A stretch of DNA of 64,000 bases from Euphorbia lathyris (lineage: Eukaryota > Streptophyta > Magnoliopsida > Malpighiales > Euphorbiaceae). The stretch covers positions 36,117,501 to 36,181,500 of the forward strand of contig NC_088918.1 of assembly GCF_963576675.1 (NCBI RefSeq), written 5' to 3'. Under the pieces are notes generated by a model. That model had not been told where the DNA came from. It worked only from the letters and a program-made list of their open reading frames with translations, and did not search any database. The position numbers and the translations under genes are program-made. Each line of letters starts with the position of its first letter. Within the stretch, counting starts at the first letter, position 1. Shown here one piece after another: positions 54,060 to 64,000 of this stretch.

Positions 54060-56828
54060 ATGTCGAACCCTCAAAATGTCTCCGGTGGTGGTTCCGGCAG
54101 AAATCACTCCGATGAAAATCCCAAATCTCCTCCTCTGCTTGACCACACTCCGAACAAAAACCCTCAAGCTGACCCAGTAAGCTCTTGAAAGAAGAAGGAG
54201 CCAACGAATAACAAGCAGCCCAAGGAAAGGACTATGGTCAAGGTCCACAAGAACGTCAACAACCTTGAAGTTCTTAAATGTAGGTGGTTCTCTCCCAACT
54301 TCATCACCGATAAAAAACCCTTTTGTGAGTGGATTGAGAAGAATGAATGGGCAGGACTCTTCTCTCTTTCTGGGAAAACCTATCCTAGGTTAGTTAGGGA
54401 ATTTTACTCCAATCTTCATATTGACAAAGAAGATGCTGACTACTTGGAAACTTCTGTCAAGGGCCACAAGATAACAATCACCCCATCTTACTTAGCAACC
54501 TTGCTCAACCTGCCAGAAGAAGGGAAAGAGTTTAGAACAACCAAAGAAAACCTTGATCATGTCAAAGAATTCTGCAAACCAAAGAATCACAAAGGAGAGA
54601 TACCTAGCACCTGTATGGGGCAAAATTAGAAGATGACTCATTACATATTGACCAACTTCATTTTCCCAAAGCTCAACTCAGTATCTTCGGCCTCCAACTT
54701 CGAGCAGTGCTTCATATGGCACATGCTGACCTACAACCCTCTCAATATGCCTGTGTTTCTGGTAGGTGCACTTCAACGAGGAGGTAAGAAACTCAGACTG
54801 GGCTCCCTAATCACTAAGATCCTCGAAGATCAGAAAATAGAAACAATCAATGAGACTCAGAGTTTGGGAACTGAAATTACAGCGGCTCTGTTGTTTGGGC
54901 TAGTATTCAACCAGCCTTTGAAGTCAAAGATGGACACTGAAGATGTTGAGGAAAATGAGGAAGAAAATGATGCTGAACAGGAGGCGGGACCTAATAAAGG
55001 AAAGAAAGTCCTTGCTGAGTCCGCTGACTCACCGAAGACAAAGAAGAAGAGAAAAGCACTTGAAACGTGCTCAAAGGACATTGATGTTGTCCCGAAGAAG
55101 ATGCGAGCTATGTCTAAGGGGAAGAAAGTTGATGTTGACCAAACTCAGGTCACACCTAAGTCAGCAGAGAAATGAAAAGGGCAAGTTGAGCCCGAAGAGG
55201 AGAGTGAAGAAACTCCAGATCAACCTCTGCAGAAGAAAAGAAGAAGTTCTACTTTGAAAATTGTTGAAGCTAACTCTAGTGAAGATATTCAAGCTGACCC
55301 TTGACCTCCTAAAGCTAAGACATTCAAAAGGCTAAAGAAGAAAGCCTACAAAGCACCTGTTATTGATCTGTTAGGTGATTCTCCGCTTCGAGACCCAATT
55401 ACTGATCTATCTGACATCTAGTTCAGATACTTCTCCAATGATACCGAGTCTCCTCCTAAAGAACCTGCACAAAATCAAGCCTCTGTTTCTCATCCTGAGG
55501 AACAAGCTAAAACCTCTGAACATCCATATCCTGCCGAGCAAGAGCTCGAAGTACAAGTTGCTCAAGCTGGGGAGTAAACTATAGAACATCCTGCTCAACT
55601 TCCACATCATATTGAGCAGGTCAACATCTATGTAAGTCCTTCACCTCAAATTCAGAATACACAGAATGTCGAACACTCAGTTCCTCATACTGAGCTACCA
55701 CAAGGTCCAATAATTGACCAACCAAACCAAACTGACAAGCAGCCAACTCCACCACCATCAAGTTCAACTTCAATTCCTGCCTCTGAGTCCAATCCTGCTG
55801 GTCAATTTTCCTATCTGAGTGCTACTGAGTCCGGGCGTAGAATTATTGCATCTGCTCAGTCTCTTCTCCAGAATCTAAACACGTCTAATGCTGATGATGT
55901 TGGGTCTGCCAATATTGAGTCCCCTCAAATTTCATCCATTACTCAACTTCTCAACGAGATTCGGGGTCTCAAAGATCTCATAAGTGTTATGACAACAGTT
56001 CAAACACAGCAACCCAAGCAAGACTCAATTGCCAAACTGACTGAACTACTGCTCATGATGGTAAACCACATGAATTCACTTGAAGGCAAAATCCAGAGTC
56101 TCTCTGAGGTAAATCCGGGGTATGCTACTTCTACTGAGCTTAAAGACTCTTTTGCAAAGTTGACCATAGACCTGGCCCATATTGGATCTACGGTTCATCC
56201 TGAATATGCCACTTCTACTGAGTTGAACCAATACTTCTCACAGTTGACCTCTGATCTGAACTGCACGTGTAAATTGATTTCCTCCACCTCTCAGTGTACC
56301 ATTGATCAACTGAGTGAAGCTGTGCGTCTACTAAATGTAAACAAGGAAAAGATGGATATTGACCTCGTCAATACTGATGCACTTCTGAGCTTTTCGCAAG
56401 CCATCCTTCGATCAGTTCGTTTCACCAATGCTCAACGTCAATTCTATGACTCAGCTGTGCTCAAAATGTACCACCAATCCTATGCCCAGCTAACTGAGTC
56501 CATCTCCTGGATCAGCAAATCTCATGAGTATCTCATTAACATGTTGAGTGGCTCCCTACGGGTTCCTAGATCTATTCAAGATGATGGTGTTCCAGTTATT
56601 GATGGCCTGAGTGAAAGTACAAGGAGGTTGAAGCGTTATTCCAACGCCTTGTCTGCTGCTGCTAGAAATGATACTTTCATTCCTCCTCCACCCGATGATG
56701 GCAAAACGGGGGAGAGAAGACAAGATGGAACTCAGCACGTAGGTGGTGCACCAGGCAGTAAAGAAAAAGGAAAAGACAAGTATCAAGCTGTGCATCAAGC
56801 TCAAGTTAACTTAAAGAAGAAAGAGTAG
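54060..56828 (+). pseudogene. Copia-D extra 3' ORF (plant transposon-protein-like domain, coiled coil)
   Basis: A single 923-codon frame from ATG 54060 to TAG 56826-56828 is broken by about six stops (near 54186, 54627, 55173, 55302, 55419 and 55575) but no frameshift. Codons about 60-240 resemble the PF20167-like plant transposon protein domain (CRWFSPNFITDKKPF, VREFYSNLHID, HKITITPSYLATLLNLP). A very acidic stretch and Lys-rich, NLS-like clusters (TKKKRKALE, PKKMRAMSKGKK) come next, then a Pro/Ser/Gln-rich part. The C-terminal 280 codons are helical with a likely coiled coil (IAKLTELLLMMVNHMNSLEGK) and a final GKTGERRQ tail. No clear signal peptide or membrane helix was seen. Copia-C has the same layout, so the ORF belongs to the family. 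Confidence 0.83.
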
Positions 56829-57286
56829 CTTAGTCGTACTTGAGGACTTAGCATGTACTTTGTGCTTGATATTTTGTGTGCTTAATGGTTTAATCTATGA
56901 TAAAGAACCATTCTATCTGAATTGTCTGAATACCGTGCTTAATGATATGTGCTAAAAGATGATCTATCAAAATTGAACAAACAAGTAAAAGTAAACATAC
57001 TTAGTATACATTAAACACTAAAACAATCCGTGTATCAAACTGAGTATTTAACTATTTCTGAAAACTGACCTAGACTCATCTAAATTAGATCTTGGAAGGT
57101 CTATAATTGAACTAAGTCGGTATAAGCAATGTCTTAAGTTTATTCGATTAAATCTTGGAAGGTTTAGAATTAAGTTAAGAAAATAAATGCAACACTTACG
57201 GGGGAGTAATTTCAGAAATATAAAAAGAAATTCAATCATGGGGAATTTCAAAACTGAGTTCCATAATTATGTATTTTGCCAACATC

Positions 57287-57300
57287 AAAATGGGGGAGTT
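57287..57300 (+). promoter_or_regulatory. Polypurine tract of Copia-D unit 1
   Basis: AAAATGGGGGAGTT lies directly before LTR 2. A second G-rich word, GGGGGAG, lies upstream at 57200-57206. Confidence 0.85.
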
Positions 57301-58736
57301 TATTGAAACACCTTTCCACAAGATTTTGATTTGTCAAAATCATCCATGATTAAGAGACAATTAAATTTAAGTGCTTTGATTTAATTGTACTAATTTGTTT
57401 GTTCAATGTTGAGTATAAACTTAAATACAAAAAGATATAAAAAGTAAGACAGGACGAAGTCAGCATGAGATCAAAGAACAAGCTGAGTAGAATCGAACTC
57501 AGTATCAAAGAATAGAAGCCTGAAGTTCAACAAAGCTAAGTGGATTGGAACTCAGCATTAGAAGCCCTCTCAAAAGTTGTCTTGCAAAACAAAACTGACC
57601 AAAAGAGAACTCAGCATAGGAGTTGACAACAAACAACAAAGTAGAAGCTAAGTAATCTTCAGGACAGCATGAGAGATTCGTTCACTAGAAGACAAGTTTT
57701 GCAAACCTTCTGCACCAATAATTGAATCCTCGGAATTATGCAAAAGACACATTCCGAGATGCATGGGTCAACAGATTATTGCTAAAAGACAACTGCCACA
57801 AAAAGACAACGTCTGTAGGAAGAAGACAAGTCTGACATCTGAAGAAATCAGAGGATAGGATTGGCCTGCAAAACCTGAAGCTGACCAGAAGCTATCTCCT
57901 AAAAGAGCCGTTTTGGACTTAACGGCTAAATCATTTCAAATGATCCAACTCCCGATTTTCCTCTATATAAAGACAATCAAAATCCTTGGATCATTGCCGA
58001 AGTACAACAAGAAAAATACAAGAGAGAAAAATACAAGTTCAAAAGCACTCAAAAACAAGAAAGAGATCTTACACCCATTTTCTATTCCTGTGTAAATGCT
58101 AGATTGATTGTTTGTAATCATCTAAAATGTTCTTCATTTGAAAAAGAACAAATTGTATCAATCGTGATATTGAGAGTGTTGTGCTGAGTGTTTGGTTGTA
58201 AACATTCAGTGGTAGAGAAATTTAATACTGGGTTGTGGTGCTTAGTAGGAGTTGAGTAGAAGAATAGAGGACGGTACTCTTGCATATTCAACTGCCTTGT
58301 AAACGGTTTGTGCTCTACCTTTAAAGAGCTCAGTATTGGATTCTAAAAGCCCGGAGGACTTGGGGACTGGACGTAGGCGGAGAGGCCGAACCAGGATAAG
58401 TCGTACTGAGTAATTTCTAACTCTCTCAATATATATATATGTGCATGTGTTGTCTATTGAATTTACTCAGCATATAAATCATTTAAGCTGATACTGAGTA
58501 AATTAGAGTGCTGAGTTGGAAGCTGGCCACAGAAAGTGTCAATTCCCAACTCACAAGTAAAACAGCCTTAGTCAACATCTGACCAAAGCTGTCTTACATC
58601 AAGATCGGCCGTGCTGACCAAAAGCTGAGTTAACAAACTCATCAAAATTATCAAGTCAGTATAATTAAATTAGCGAAAAAGTTACATTAGTTCCTACCCC
58701 CCCCCCCCCCTTGGAACTAATCGCACGGGACCAACA
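57301..58736 (+). repeat. Copia-D LTR 2 (shared by both units)
   Basis: The 1436-bp LTR starts TATTGAAACACC (G to A at base 2 relative to LTR 1) and ends GGGACCAACA. It is followed by a primer site instead of host DNA, so it is the 3' LTR of unit 1 and 5' LTR of unit 2. Its C run near the end is longer than in LTR 1. Confidence 0.92.
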
Positions 58737-58738
58737 AG

Positions 58739-58751
58739 TGGTATCAGAGCC
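58739..58751 (+). promoter_or_regulatory. Primer binding site of Copia-D unit 2
   Basis: TGGTATCAGAGCC, complementary to initiator Met tRNA, is two bases after LTR 2. Confidence 0.94.
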
Positions 58752-58798
58752 TAAGCTCACTACTCTAAGATATAACTATCTTGAGAGGATCCCCATAA

Positions 58799-60589
58799 AT
58801 GGCTGAGAACAGTACTCGGTTCCTTCCAGGGAACCAAACAACACAGATACTCCCTGAGGGATTATCTATTAGTCGACCTCCCCTATTCTTTGGATCCAAC
58901 TATACATTCTGGAAGAATAGGATGAAGAACTTTATTCAAGCCACAAACATGAGTGCATGGCTTGCAATAGTTCAAGGCCCATACGTGCCATATAAAACTG
59001 TTAACAATGAGAAAGTTGTTAAGAGTGAAACTGAGTGGTCAGAAGATGACCTTAGAAAACTTCAAAATAATGTTTCGGCTATCAATATGCTTCACTGTGC
59101 TTTAGATGTTGTGGAATACAATAAAATATCAGGTTGTGAGTCAGCATAGGAGATATGGAAAAAGCTCGAGGTGACATACGAAGGTACAAGCAAGGTCAAA
59201 GAGTCAAAGGTAAATCAACACATGAGATTGTATGAGCTGTTCGAAATGAACGACAATGAGGACATCTCCAGCATGAATGCTAGATTCACTAATATCATAA
59301 ATGAGCTAAAAAGATTCAGCAAGAACTTCACCGAAGAAGAACAAGTGAAGAAAATCTTGAGAAGCTTACCTAAGAGCTGGCAAACTAAGAAAACTGCAGT
59401 AGAAGAAGCTCAGGACCTGACTACATACAAGTATGACGAGCTAATCAGATCTCTGTTGACTCATGAGATCTCAATGCAAAACTTTGAAGCTAAAGAGAAA
59501 GAAAAGTCAGAAGACAAGAAACAAAAGTCACTTGTCATGAAAGCTGAATTGACCAAAGCTGACTCGTCAGACGATGAGGAAATGGCCGTGTTTACATGAA
59601 AAATGAAGAAGCTGTTTAGGAAGAATGAAAAGAACAGCAGAAGGCCATTCAGAAAAAATGACAGATACAAAGCTGAGTCCAGTGACAAATACAAGAAGGA
59701 CATCTCCAAGTCTGTCACATGTTTTGAGTGCCACCAAACTGGGCACATCAAGTCAAGCTGCCCAAACCTCAAAAAAGATAAGAAGGGAAACAAGAAAGCA
59801 ATGGTAGCAACATGGAGTGACAGTGATGAGTCAACATCATCCGAAGCTGATGCAAATGAAACAGCAAACATATGCTTCATGGCCGATGATGCTGATCACT
59901 CACAATCTGAGCAAGCTGACCTCTCTGATGAAACTGACCAGGAGGCACACAACAATGAGGTAACACCCTTACTCTTGTTTAGAAATGAGATGGTAAATGC
60001 CCTGAGTGATTTATATAAGCTAACTAAGAAATGTAACAAGAAAATAAAATCACTCAGCAAGCGGTGTGATGAGACTGAAGAGGTCAAGCTGAGTGACCTC
60101 CGATATCTCCTCCAAGACAACTCAGATTTACATAGTAACATGGAAATAATGCATAAGTTTGTCACGGAGGTCCAATCTGAGTCAAAGAAACTAAGAAAGG
60201 ACGTTACAACCCTACAGAGTCAAATAAAAGGCTCAAGTAAAAATAAAACCCATGTTGAGTACCCAAGTACTAGTCAGCATAAACAGTTCATTCAGTGTGA
60301 CTGTTGTGGGAAAAGGGGGCACACAAGAGATGTGTGTTGGTTTAACAAGCGGATTGTCCAATGTGACTTCTGCGGAAGAAAAGGACATACCACAAAGGTA
60401 TGTTGGCACGCTCAGCATAACAATGCAGACCAAACTCAGCATCACCCAAAAAGGATAACATATTGTGACTTCTGTGGTAAACAATGCCACACTGTAAAAG
60501 TATGTCGTCACAAGTTAAAATATGACTTTGCACCTGTTTATACTAACAAACGAGGACCCAAAAAGAATTGGGTACCTAAAGATGAATAA
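58799..60589 (+). pseudogene. gag: Copia-D unit 2 gag with four zinc knuckles
   Basis: The frame from ATG 58799 matches unit 1, including the shared TAG (59147-59149). A TGA at 59597-59599 follows MAVFT. The part from 59603 to the TAA 60587-60589 is open for 328 codons. It encodes four CX2CX4HX4C-type knuckles: CFECHQTGHIKSSC (near 59720), CDCCGKRGHTRDVC (near 60298), CDFCGRKGHTTKVC (near 60361) and CDFCGKQCHTVKVC (near 60466). The last has Cys for the conserved Gly. Three of these lie in the segment deleted from unit 1. After the TAA two codons lead to an in-frame ATG of the protease part. Confidence 0.88.
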
Positions 60590-60595
60590 TCTAAA

Positions 60596-60636
60596 ATGCA
60601 GGTAAGCCTGAGATGTGTGGAGAAATCAAAATTGTG
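60596..60636 (+). pseudogene. pol: Start of Copia-D unit 2 pol, cut by element F
   Basis: ATG followed by QVSLRCVEKSKL matches the segment just before the protease active site in Copia-C. Element F interrupts it in the codon for Trp. Confidence 0.82.
60599..60606 (+). promoter_or_regulatory. Consensus 5' splice site at the Copia-D gag/pol junction
   Basis: CAGGTAAG lies ten bases after the gag stop, as in Copia-C. It would allow splicing out of pol to give a gag-only RNA. This is inference from sequence. Confidence 0.5.
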
Positions 60637-61758
60637 TGTTGAGCGATTTCCGCAAGTGCACGGTATACGCTTGTAGTAATAAAAGATATCGAACCCACAG
60701 GGAACACTTTTTAACTAAAACTTTATTTAATTCGGTTTTAATCACGTGTTTAGGTTTAATAAAAGAAATTCGTTTAATTGATTGAATTGGTTTTGGTAAA
60801 TTAGGATTAGATAGAAGTATTATATCGAGTTTAGAGAACAGTTCCGTCTTAAGATTTTGATTACAATACAGATACTTCCGTAATTGGAATAAATAGTAGG
60901 TATAGAACTTATTTTCATAAAGCAAAGAAAGCAACTTTAACTTTGTAAAGATTATGGACATGTAATAATATAGCGATTTATTCAATTAAATGGCTTTGAA
61001 CCGTAGAAATCTCTCTGGATCGGAGCAGATTTCTACCTTAATCAAATTAGTATTTTATGTCTGATAAGCCGCGATCAGCGATCATGTCATCCATAAAAAC
61101 TAAATCTGTCAAGTGTTCAACAAAGTTCTTATATGAATAAGATGGAATAGAACGTTTTAATAAAAACACCAATTTATCATTTTGTCAGAACAATATCAAA
61201 ATAACAACAGTAAGAATGTATTGAATAAATAGGTATATCATTAATGAAATGTGAATTTTCACAAGTTAACAGAGAAGTAGAAACTTGGATAGCATTGTAA
61301 CGAAAACTTTGAGATCCGGGTTGTCAATCTTTCCCTCAAACTCCGTAGGTGCGTCAAACCTCATGCGCTTCAGCCGTCAATTCTTCTCTGGATCTTCGGA
61401 ATAGAGACTGGTCAGTCCACTACCAGAATGAAAACTTGTCTCTGATCAACCTTAGAAACTAAACTAATACTGTGTTTATAACTAATCTAATAACAACTTG
61501 TGTATAGCAAGTTTGCTTACATAGAATATGAAATCTAACTTTCTGATTCTTTTCTGAATCAGAAACTCAACATAATAACTTTCTTCTCTAATTTCTCTAA
61601 CTTTTCCAACCTCCTCAATTTCTGAAATGGATCACTTATTTATAGTTGTTGAAGGGTTTTAAATGATGGTCGTGTCCGCTGGTGAAGGGTCGCTTTTATC
61701 CAAACGAACAGACGCGTTTCTCGGATTAAAACATGTGAATTATGTGCAGAATACTTCG

Positions 61759-61797
61759 CTGTCGCGACTGAGATTCTGAAAATCTCAGTCGCGACAG
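61759..61797. repeat. Perfect 17-bp hairpin in the element F LTR
   Basis: Arms CTGTCGCGACTGAGATT and its inverse (61759-61775 and 61781-61797) enclose a 5-base loop CTGAA. Confidence 0.9.
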
Positions 61798-61851
61798 GGG
61801 GTACAGGGGCGAGTTGAAGATTTCGTTCTTCTTCCGTGATGCCTTTCGTAA

Positions 61852-61886
61852 GTCGCGACTGAGATTATGAAAATCTCAGTCGCGAC
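61852..61886. repeat. Second copy of the LTR hairpin, 15-bp arms
   Basis: Arms GTCGCGACTGAGATT (61852-61866 and 61872-61886) enclose loop ATGAA. Stem identity with the first copy over unrelated flanks suggests duplication or selection. Confidence 0.9.
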
Positions 61887-62165
61887 AGAGAGTTATCTCC
61901 CTGTCTCTCGACTGCTTCTCGACCTCCTTGAGCGTTCTTCTGACTGATATGCATTCTCGGTACGTTTTTTAGGGTTTTCCTCCATTTTAGCTTCGTTTTA
62001 GCTCCGTTTTCACTCCTATTTGGATTTAACCAAATAATTAAGTACCTTGCATCAAAGAAGTAAATAAAGACGTAAAAGTATTCCAAATGAATATAATTTA
62101 GCACGATTTCAATGTAAATTTAATGTATTTATATAGGATATTTTAGGTATATTTTGGGCTTAACA

Positions 62166-62181
62166 AACTCCCACACTTAAG
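62166..62181 (-). promoter_or_regulatory. Polypurine tract of element F
   Basis: The minus strand reads TTAAGTGTGGGAGTT next to the LTR start TGTTAAGCCC. A second copy of the motif (AATTAAGTGTGGGAGG) lies at about 63466-63480. Confidence 0.8.
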
Positions 62182-63697
62182 CTTTTGCTAGTCCCGAGCA
62201 AAATTTCACTGAATTTATCCTTTAATCAATCTCTTTATAAATAGAACATATATCCATATATTCCTTTTTTAAATTAGTTAAACCGAAAGATAAACTTTCA
62301 TGGTAAATTTATACGCAAAGTATCAAACTAGCTTGTATAAAAGAGATATATTACTCGTTTTGTATTTTAATTTTTATATTGAACTATTCGGGACGGTGTA
62401 AGCACGCATGTTTTCGAATCTTTCGTCTCAAGGCATTTCTAAGCACAAAATTTCATTTCCCAAACCTAAACTATTACAAATATAGATGTATTAAGGATTT
62501 AAGTTTAATATATTTGCTTAGTCACACCCGTGATAAGGGTGGTCTCGTCCGTGACTTTATATGAATTTATTTGCTTTCGTGTTCGTTTAAGAGGTACCGA
62601 CCATACCATGGGTGGACGCAATCGTTACTTAAAACTTTAAACACGTTTAATTTTGCTTTAATTTTTTAACGTTCCTTTCATACCTCGACCATGATAAGGG
62701 TGGTCGCAATCGTGGCCAAAAGTAAACGGTACTTAATGTTCTTCCCTTTCATACCTCGATTGTGATAAGGTTGGTCTCAATCGTGGCCAAAAGTTAAGAA
62801 TACGACTACTTGATTTAATTAACACGAAAATAAAATTGGGAAAGAAAAATAGCACATTCATCCTATATTGACTTGAAATTCAACATGTATTATGGCTAAA
62901 GTTTCCTTAAAAACTTCAATTGGTTTTTAATGTAAGACGAAAAATAATATCGAGCTAAAAAGCTAAAGTTGTTAGTTTGATTTATGCCTATAAACCTAAT
63001 TGAAAATTGAAAATAAGATTTATATTTATCATGAATTCATGATATAAAATAGAGATTTGAAACTAAAGAAATTTTACTTATATACATTTACTCGAGACGT
63101 TTTTGATAAAATCGTATCGGAGATTTGTAAAAATATTTGTAAAAATATAGCCCGTATAGAAATATTATTTCTATCAATAATGATAACCTTAAAATATGCT
63201 TAACATTATTTTGAAAGTTTAAGTGTTTGAAAACATATGAAATATATACTTTAACAAAAATTTATCCTTTATGAAAAATTGCTATTATTTGTGAAAAGTG
63301 TTGCACTTTATAAAAAAAATGTTGCATTTGTTTTTGAAAAATGTTGCATTTTATACTTGACTTAAAATTGAATAACAACATCCATTTATACTTTAAATAA
63401 ATAGCATTCATTCTCATTCGTTGCATTCATTCGTACTTAAAATTTAAAACGAATATGAAATATCTCCTCCCACACTTAATTTGGACCATGTCCTCATTGG
63501 TGCAAAAAGCGATAAAACACGAAAAATATTACGAAATAAACCATACGAATTAGAATTGAAAATAATAGTACGATAACATTCAAATATAATAATAATAAAG
63601 AAAATTGTACCAAACATAATTAAAAATATTGTACCAAATTGAACAAGACATAATAATAATAACGAAAATGAGTTAAAGATGGAAAGGATAAAACCTA
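62182..63697 (-). other. 3' untranslated region of element F
   Basis: About 1.5 kb of AT-rich DNA without coding frames. Between about 62520 and 62800 a diverged repeat with GTGATAAGGGTGGTC and CAATCGTGGCC occurs three to four times; two copies share CCTTTCATACCTCGA. It holds the second purine-tract motif near 63470. Confidence 0.6.
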
Positions 63698-64000
63698 TCA
63701 AGGTGAAGGTGGTGGAGAAGGCGTAGTCTCAACTCCTTGGCATCGGAAGAAAGATAGCAACCGGCGACGAGTAGATTTGTGCTCACGTCTCAAAGTAGTG
63801 ATATTGGCATCCACCGTGTTTATCCTCGAACTCATTTCGGTATTGTTGGCAACGACTTCATCTAACCGCAAATTCATGTGACGGTTATGCTCGTTCATTT
63901 GTTGCAAAACATGTTGCCATCCAACTTGTTCTTCTTCATTCGGTTCCACATTTGCTTGCTCGTTGGCATGAACATCAACAGTCTCCTCCTCTTCTTCTTC
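63698..64000 (-). CDS. C-terminus of an element F ORF (start outside window)
   Basis: On the minus strand a frame is open from the window edge to the stop at 63698-63700, about 100 codons. It begins with a run of Glu, then EEEQVGWQHVLQQMNEHNRHMNLRLDE, a heptad-like helix, then RINTVDANITTLRREHKSTRRRL and a Pro/Ser tail. I do not recognise a catalytic domain. Such coiled-coil tails occur in extra ORFs of Tat-type elements, but this link is a guess. The ATG at 63947-63949 is internal, as the frame continues upstream. Confidence 0.6.
   Translation of the reverse strand, partial: EEEEEETVDVHANEQANVEPNEEEQVGWQHVLQQMNEHNRHMNLRLDEVVANNTEMSSRINTVDANITTLRREHKSTRRRLLSFFRCQGVETTPSPPPSP

Larger units (their letters stand above)
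47912..60636 (+). mobile_element. Copia-D, SIRE-like copia tandem: LTR-internal-LTR-internal
   Basis: The first unit has LTRs at 47912-49354 and 57301-58736 and a full internal region of gag, pol and extra ORF. After the second LTR a second primer site and gag follow, until element F cuts in at 60637. The left target site is GCAAC (47907-47911); the right one is not visible. Both gag copies share a TAG in the same codon, pointing to tandem duplication by unequal crossing-over rather than two insertions. Unit 1 has a gag/protease deletion that unit 2 lacks. Confidence 0.9.
60637..62165 (-). repeat. 3' LTR of element F
   Basis: The 1529-bp LTR, plus strand TGTTGAGCGATTT to GGGCTTAACA, starts TGTTAAGCCC in element orientation. 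A TATA-like ACTATAAATAAG lies on the minus strand at about 61633-61645. It contains two strong hairpins at 61759-61797 and 61852-61886. Confidence 0.82.
60637..64000 (-). mobile_element. Element F, LTR retrotransposon (Tat/Athila-like Ty3/gypsy probable), runs off the window
   Basis: On the minus strand the window shows the 3' part of an LTR element: an ORF C-terminus, a long 3' untranslated region, a polypurine tract and a 3' LTR at 60637-62165. The AAGTGTGGGAG-type purine tract (twice) and the long region after the ORF are typical of Tat/Athila-type elements, but no pol domain is in view, so classification is tentative. It interrupts Copia-D unit 2; the left target site would be TTGTG (60632-60636). 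Confidence 0.75.

Noticed and set aside
54060..56828. Calling the extra ORF an envelope gene
   Set aside because: No convincing signal peptide, membrane helix or glycoprotein feature could be seen by eye; position after pol alone is not enough.

Overview
The window is plant nuclear DNA, most likely from an AT-rich flowering plant. It is made almost entirely of transposable elements nested inside one another. I found no ordinary host gene, rRNA, tRNA gene or CRISPR array. The plant assignment rests on Ty1/copia elements primed by initiator-Met tRNA (TGGTATCAGAGCC), a Ty3/gypsy element with the plant-type TGGCGCCGTTG primer site, Mutator-like, hAT and CACTA ends, an L1 tail, and plant-style introns. 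Element names (Copia-A, hAT-1 and so on) are local labels.

Left half (1-30237). Copia-C lies on the minus strand (19973-30237). Copia-A (+, 1-19972, its 5' LTR cut by the window edge) sits in the C-terminal part of Copia-C's extra 3' ORF. Copia-A's gag is split by Copia-B (-, 2456-15186), a tandem array LTR-internal-LTR-internal-LTR remnant, flanked as a whole by the 5-bp duplication CAAAC. The first Copia-B internal region holds hAT-1 (8-bp duplication CCAGCAAC), and hAT-1 holds hAT-2. This gives five levels of insertion. Another hAT (hAT-3) also interrupts Copia-C.

Middle (30238-47911). A decayed Ty3/gypsy integrase (Gypsy-H) is split by Gypsy-G, a young-looking, gag-only element with two LTRs and the duplication ATAGG. 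Next come hAT-4 and the most complete gene of the window: a Mutator-like element (39184-43042) whose four predicted exons join into one uninterrupted 884-codon frame. It carries a MULE transposase, a SWIM-like Cys/His motif and a C-terminal OTU-type cysteine protease domain. Two arrays of roughly 33-bp palindromes lie in its first intron and after its stop codon. An L1 tail, a CACTA end, a decayed minus-strand copia (Copia-I) and a copia fragment (Copia-E) follow.

Right part (47912-64000). Copia-D (+) sits in the integrase of Copia-E and is again a tandem: LTR-internal-LTR-internal. Its second gag/pol junction is broken by LTR element F (-), which runs off the right edge. Copia-C and Copia-D are relatives of a SIRE-like type with an additional long ORF after RNase H. 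Their gag/pol junction carries a consensus CAG/GTAAG splice donor.

The genes do not form one pathway. Most are remnants of retrotransposon gag, protease, integrase, reverse transcriptase and RNase H, many with stops, deletions or altered catalytic residues. The MULE gene looks intact. The Copia-A pol frame and Gypsy-G's gag core are the next best preserved.
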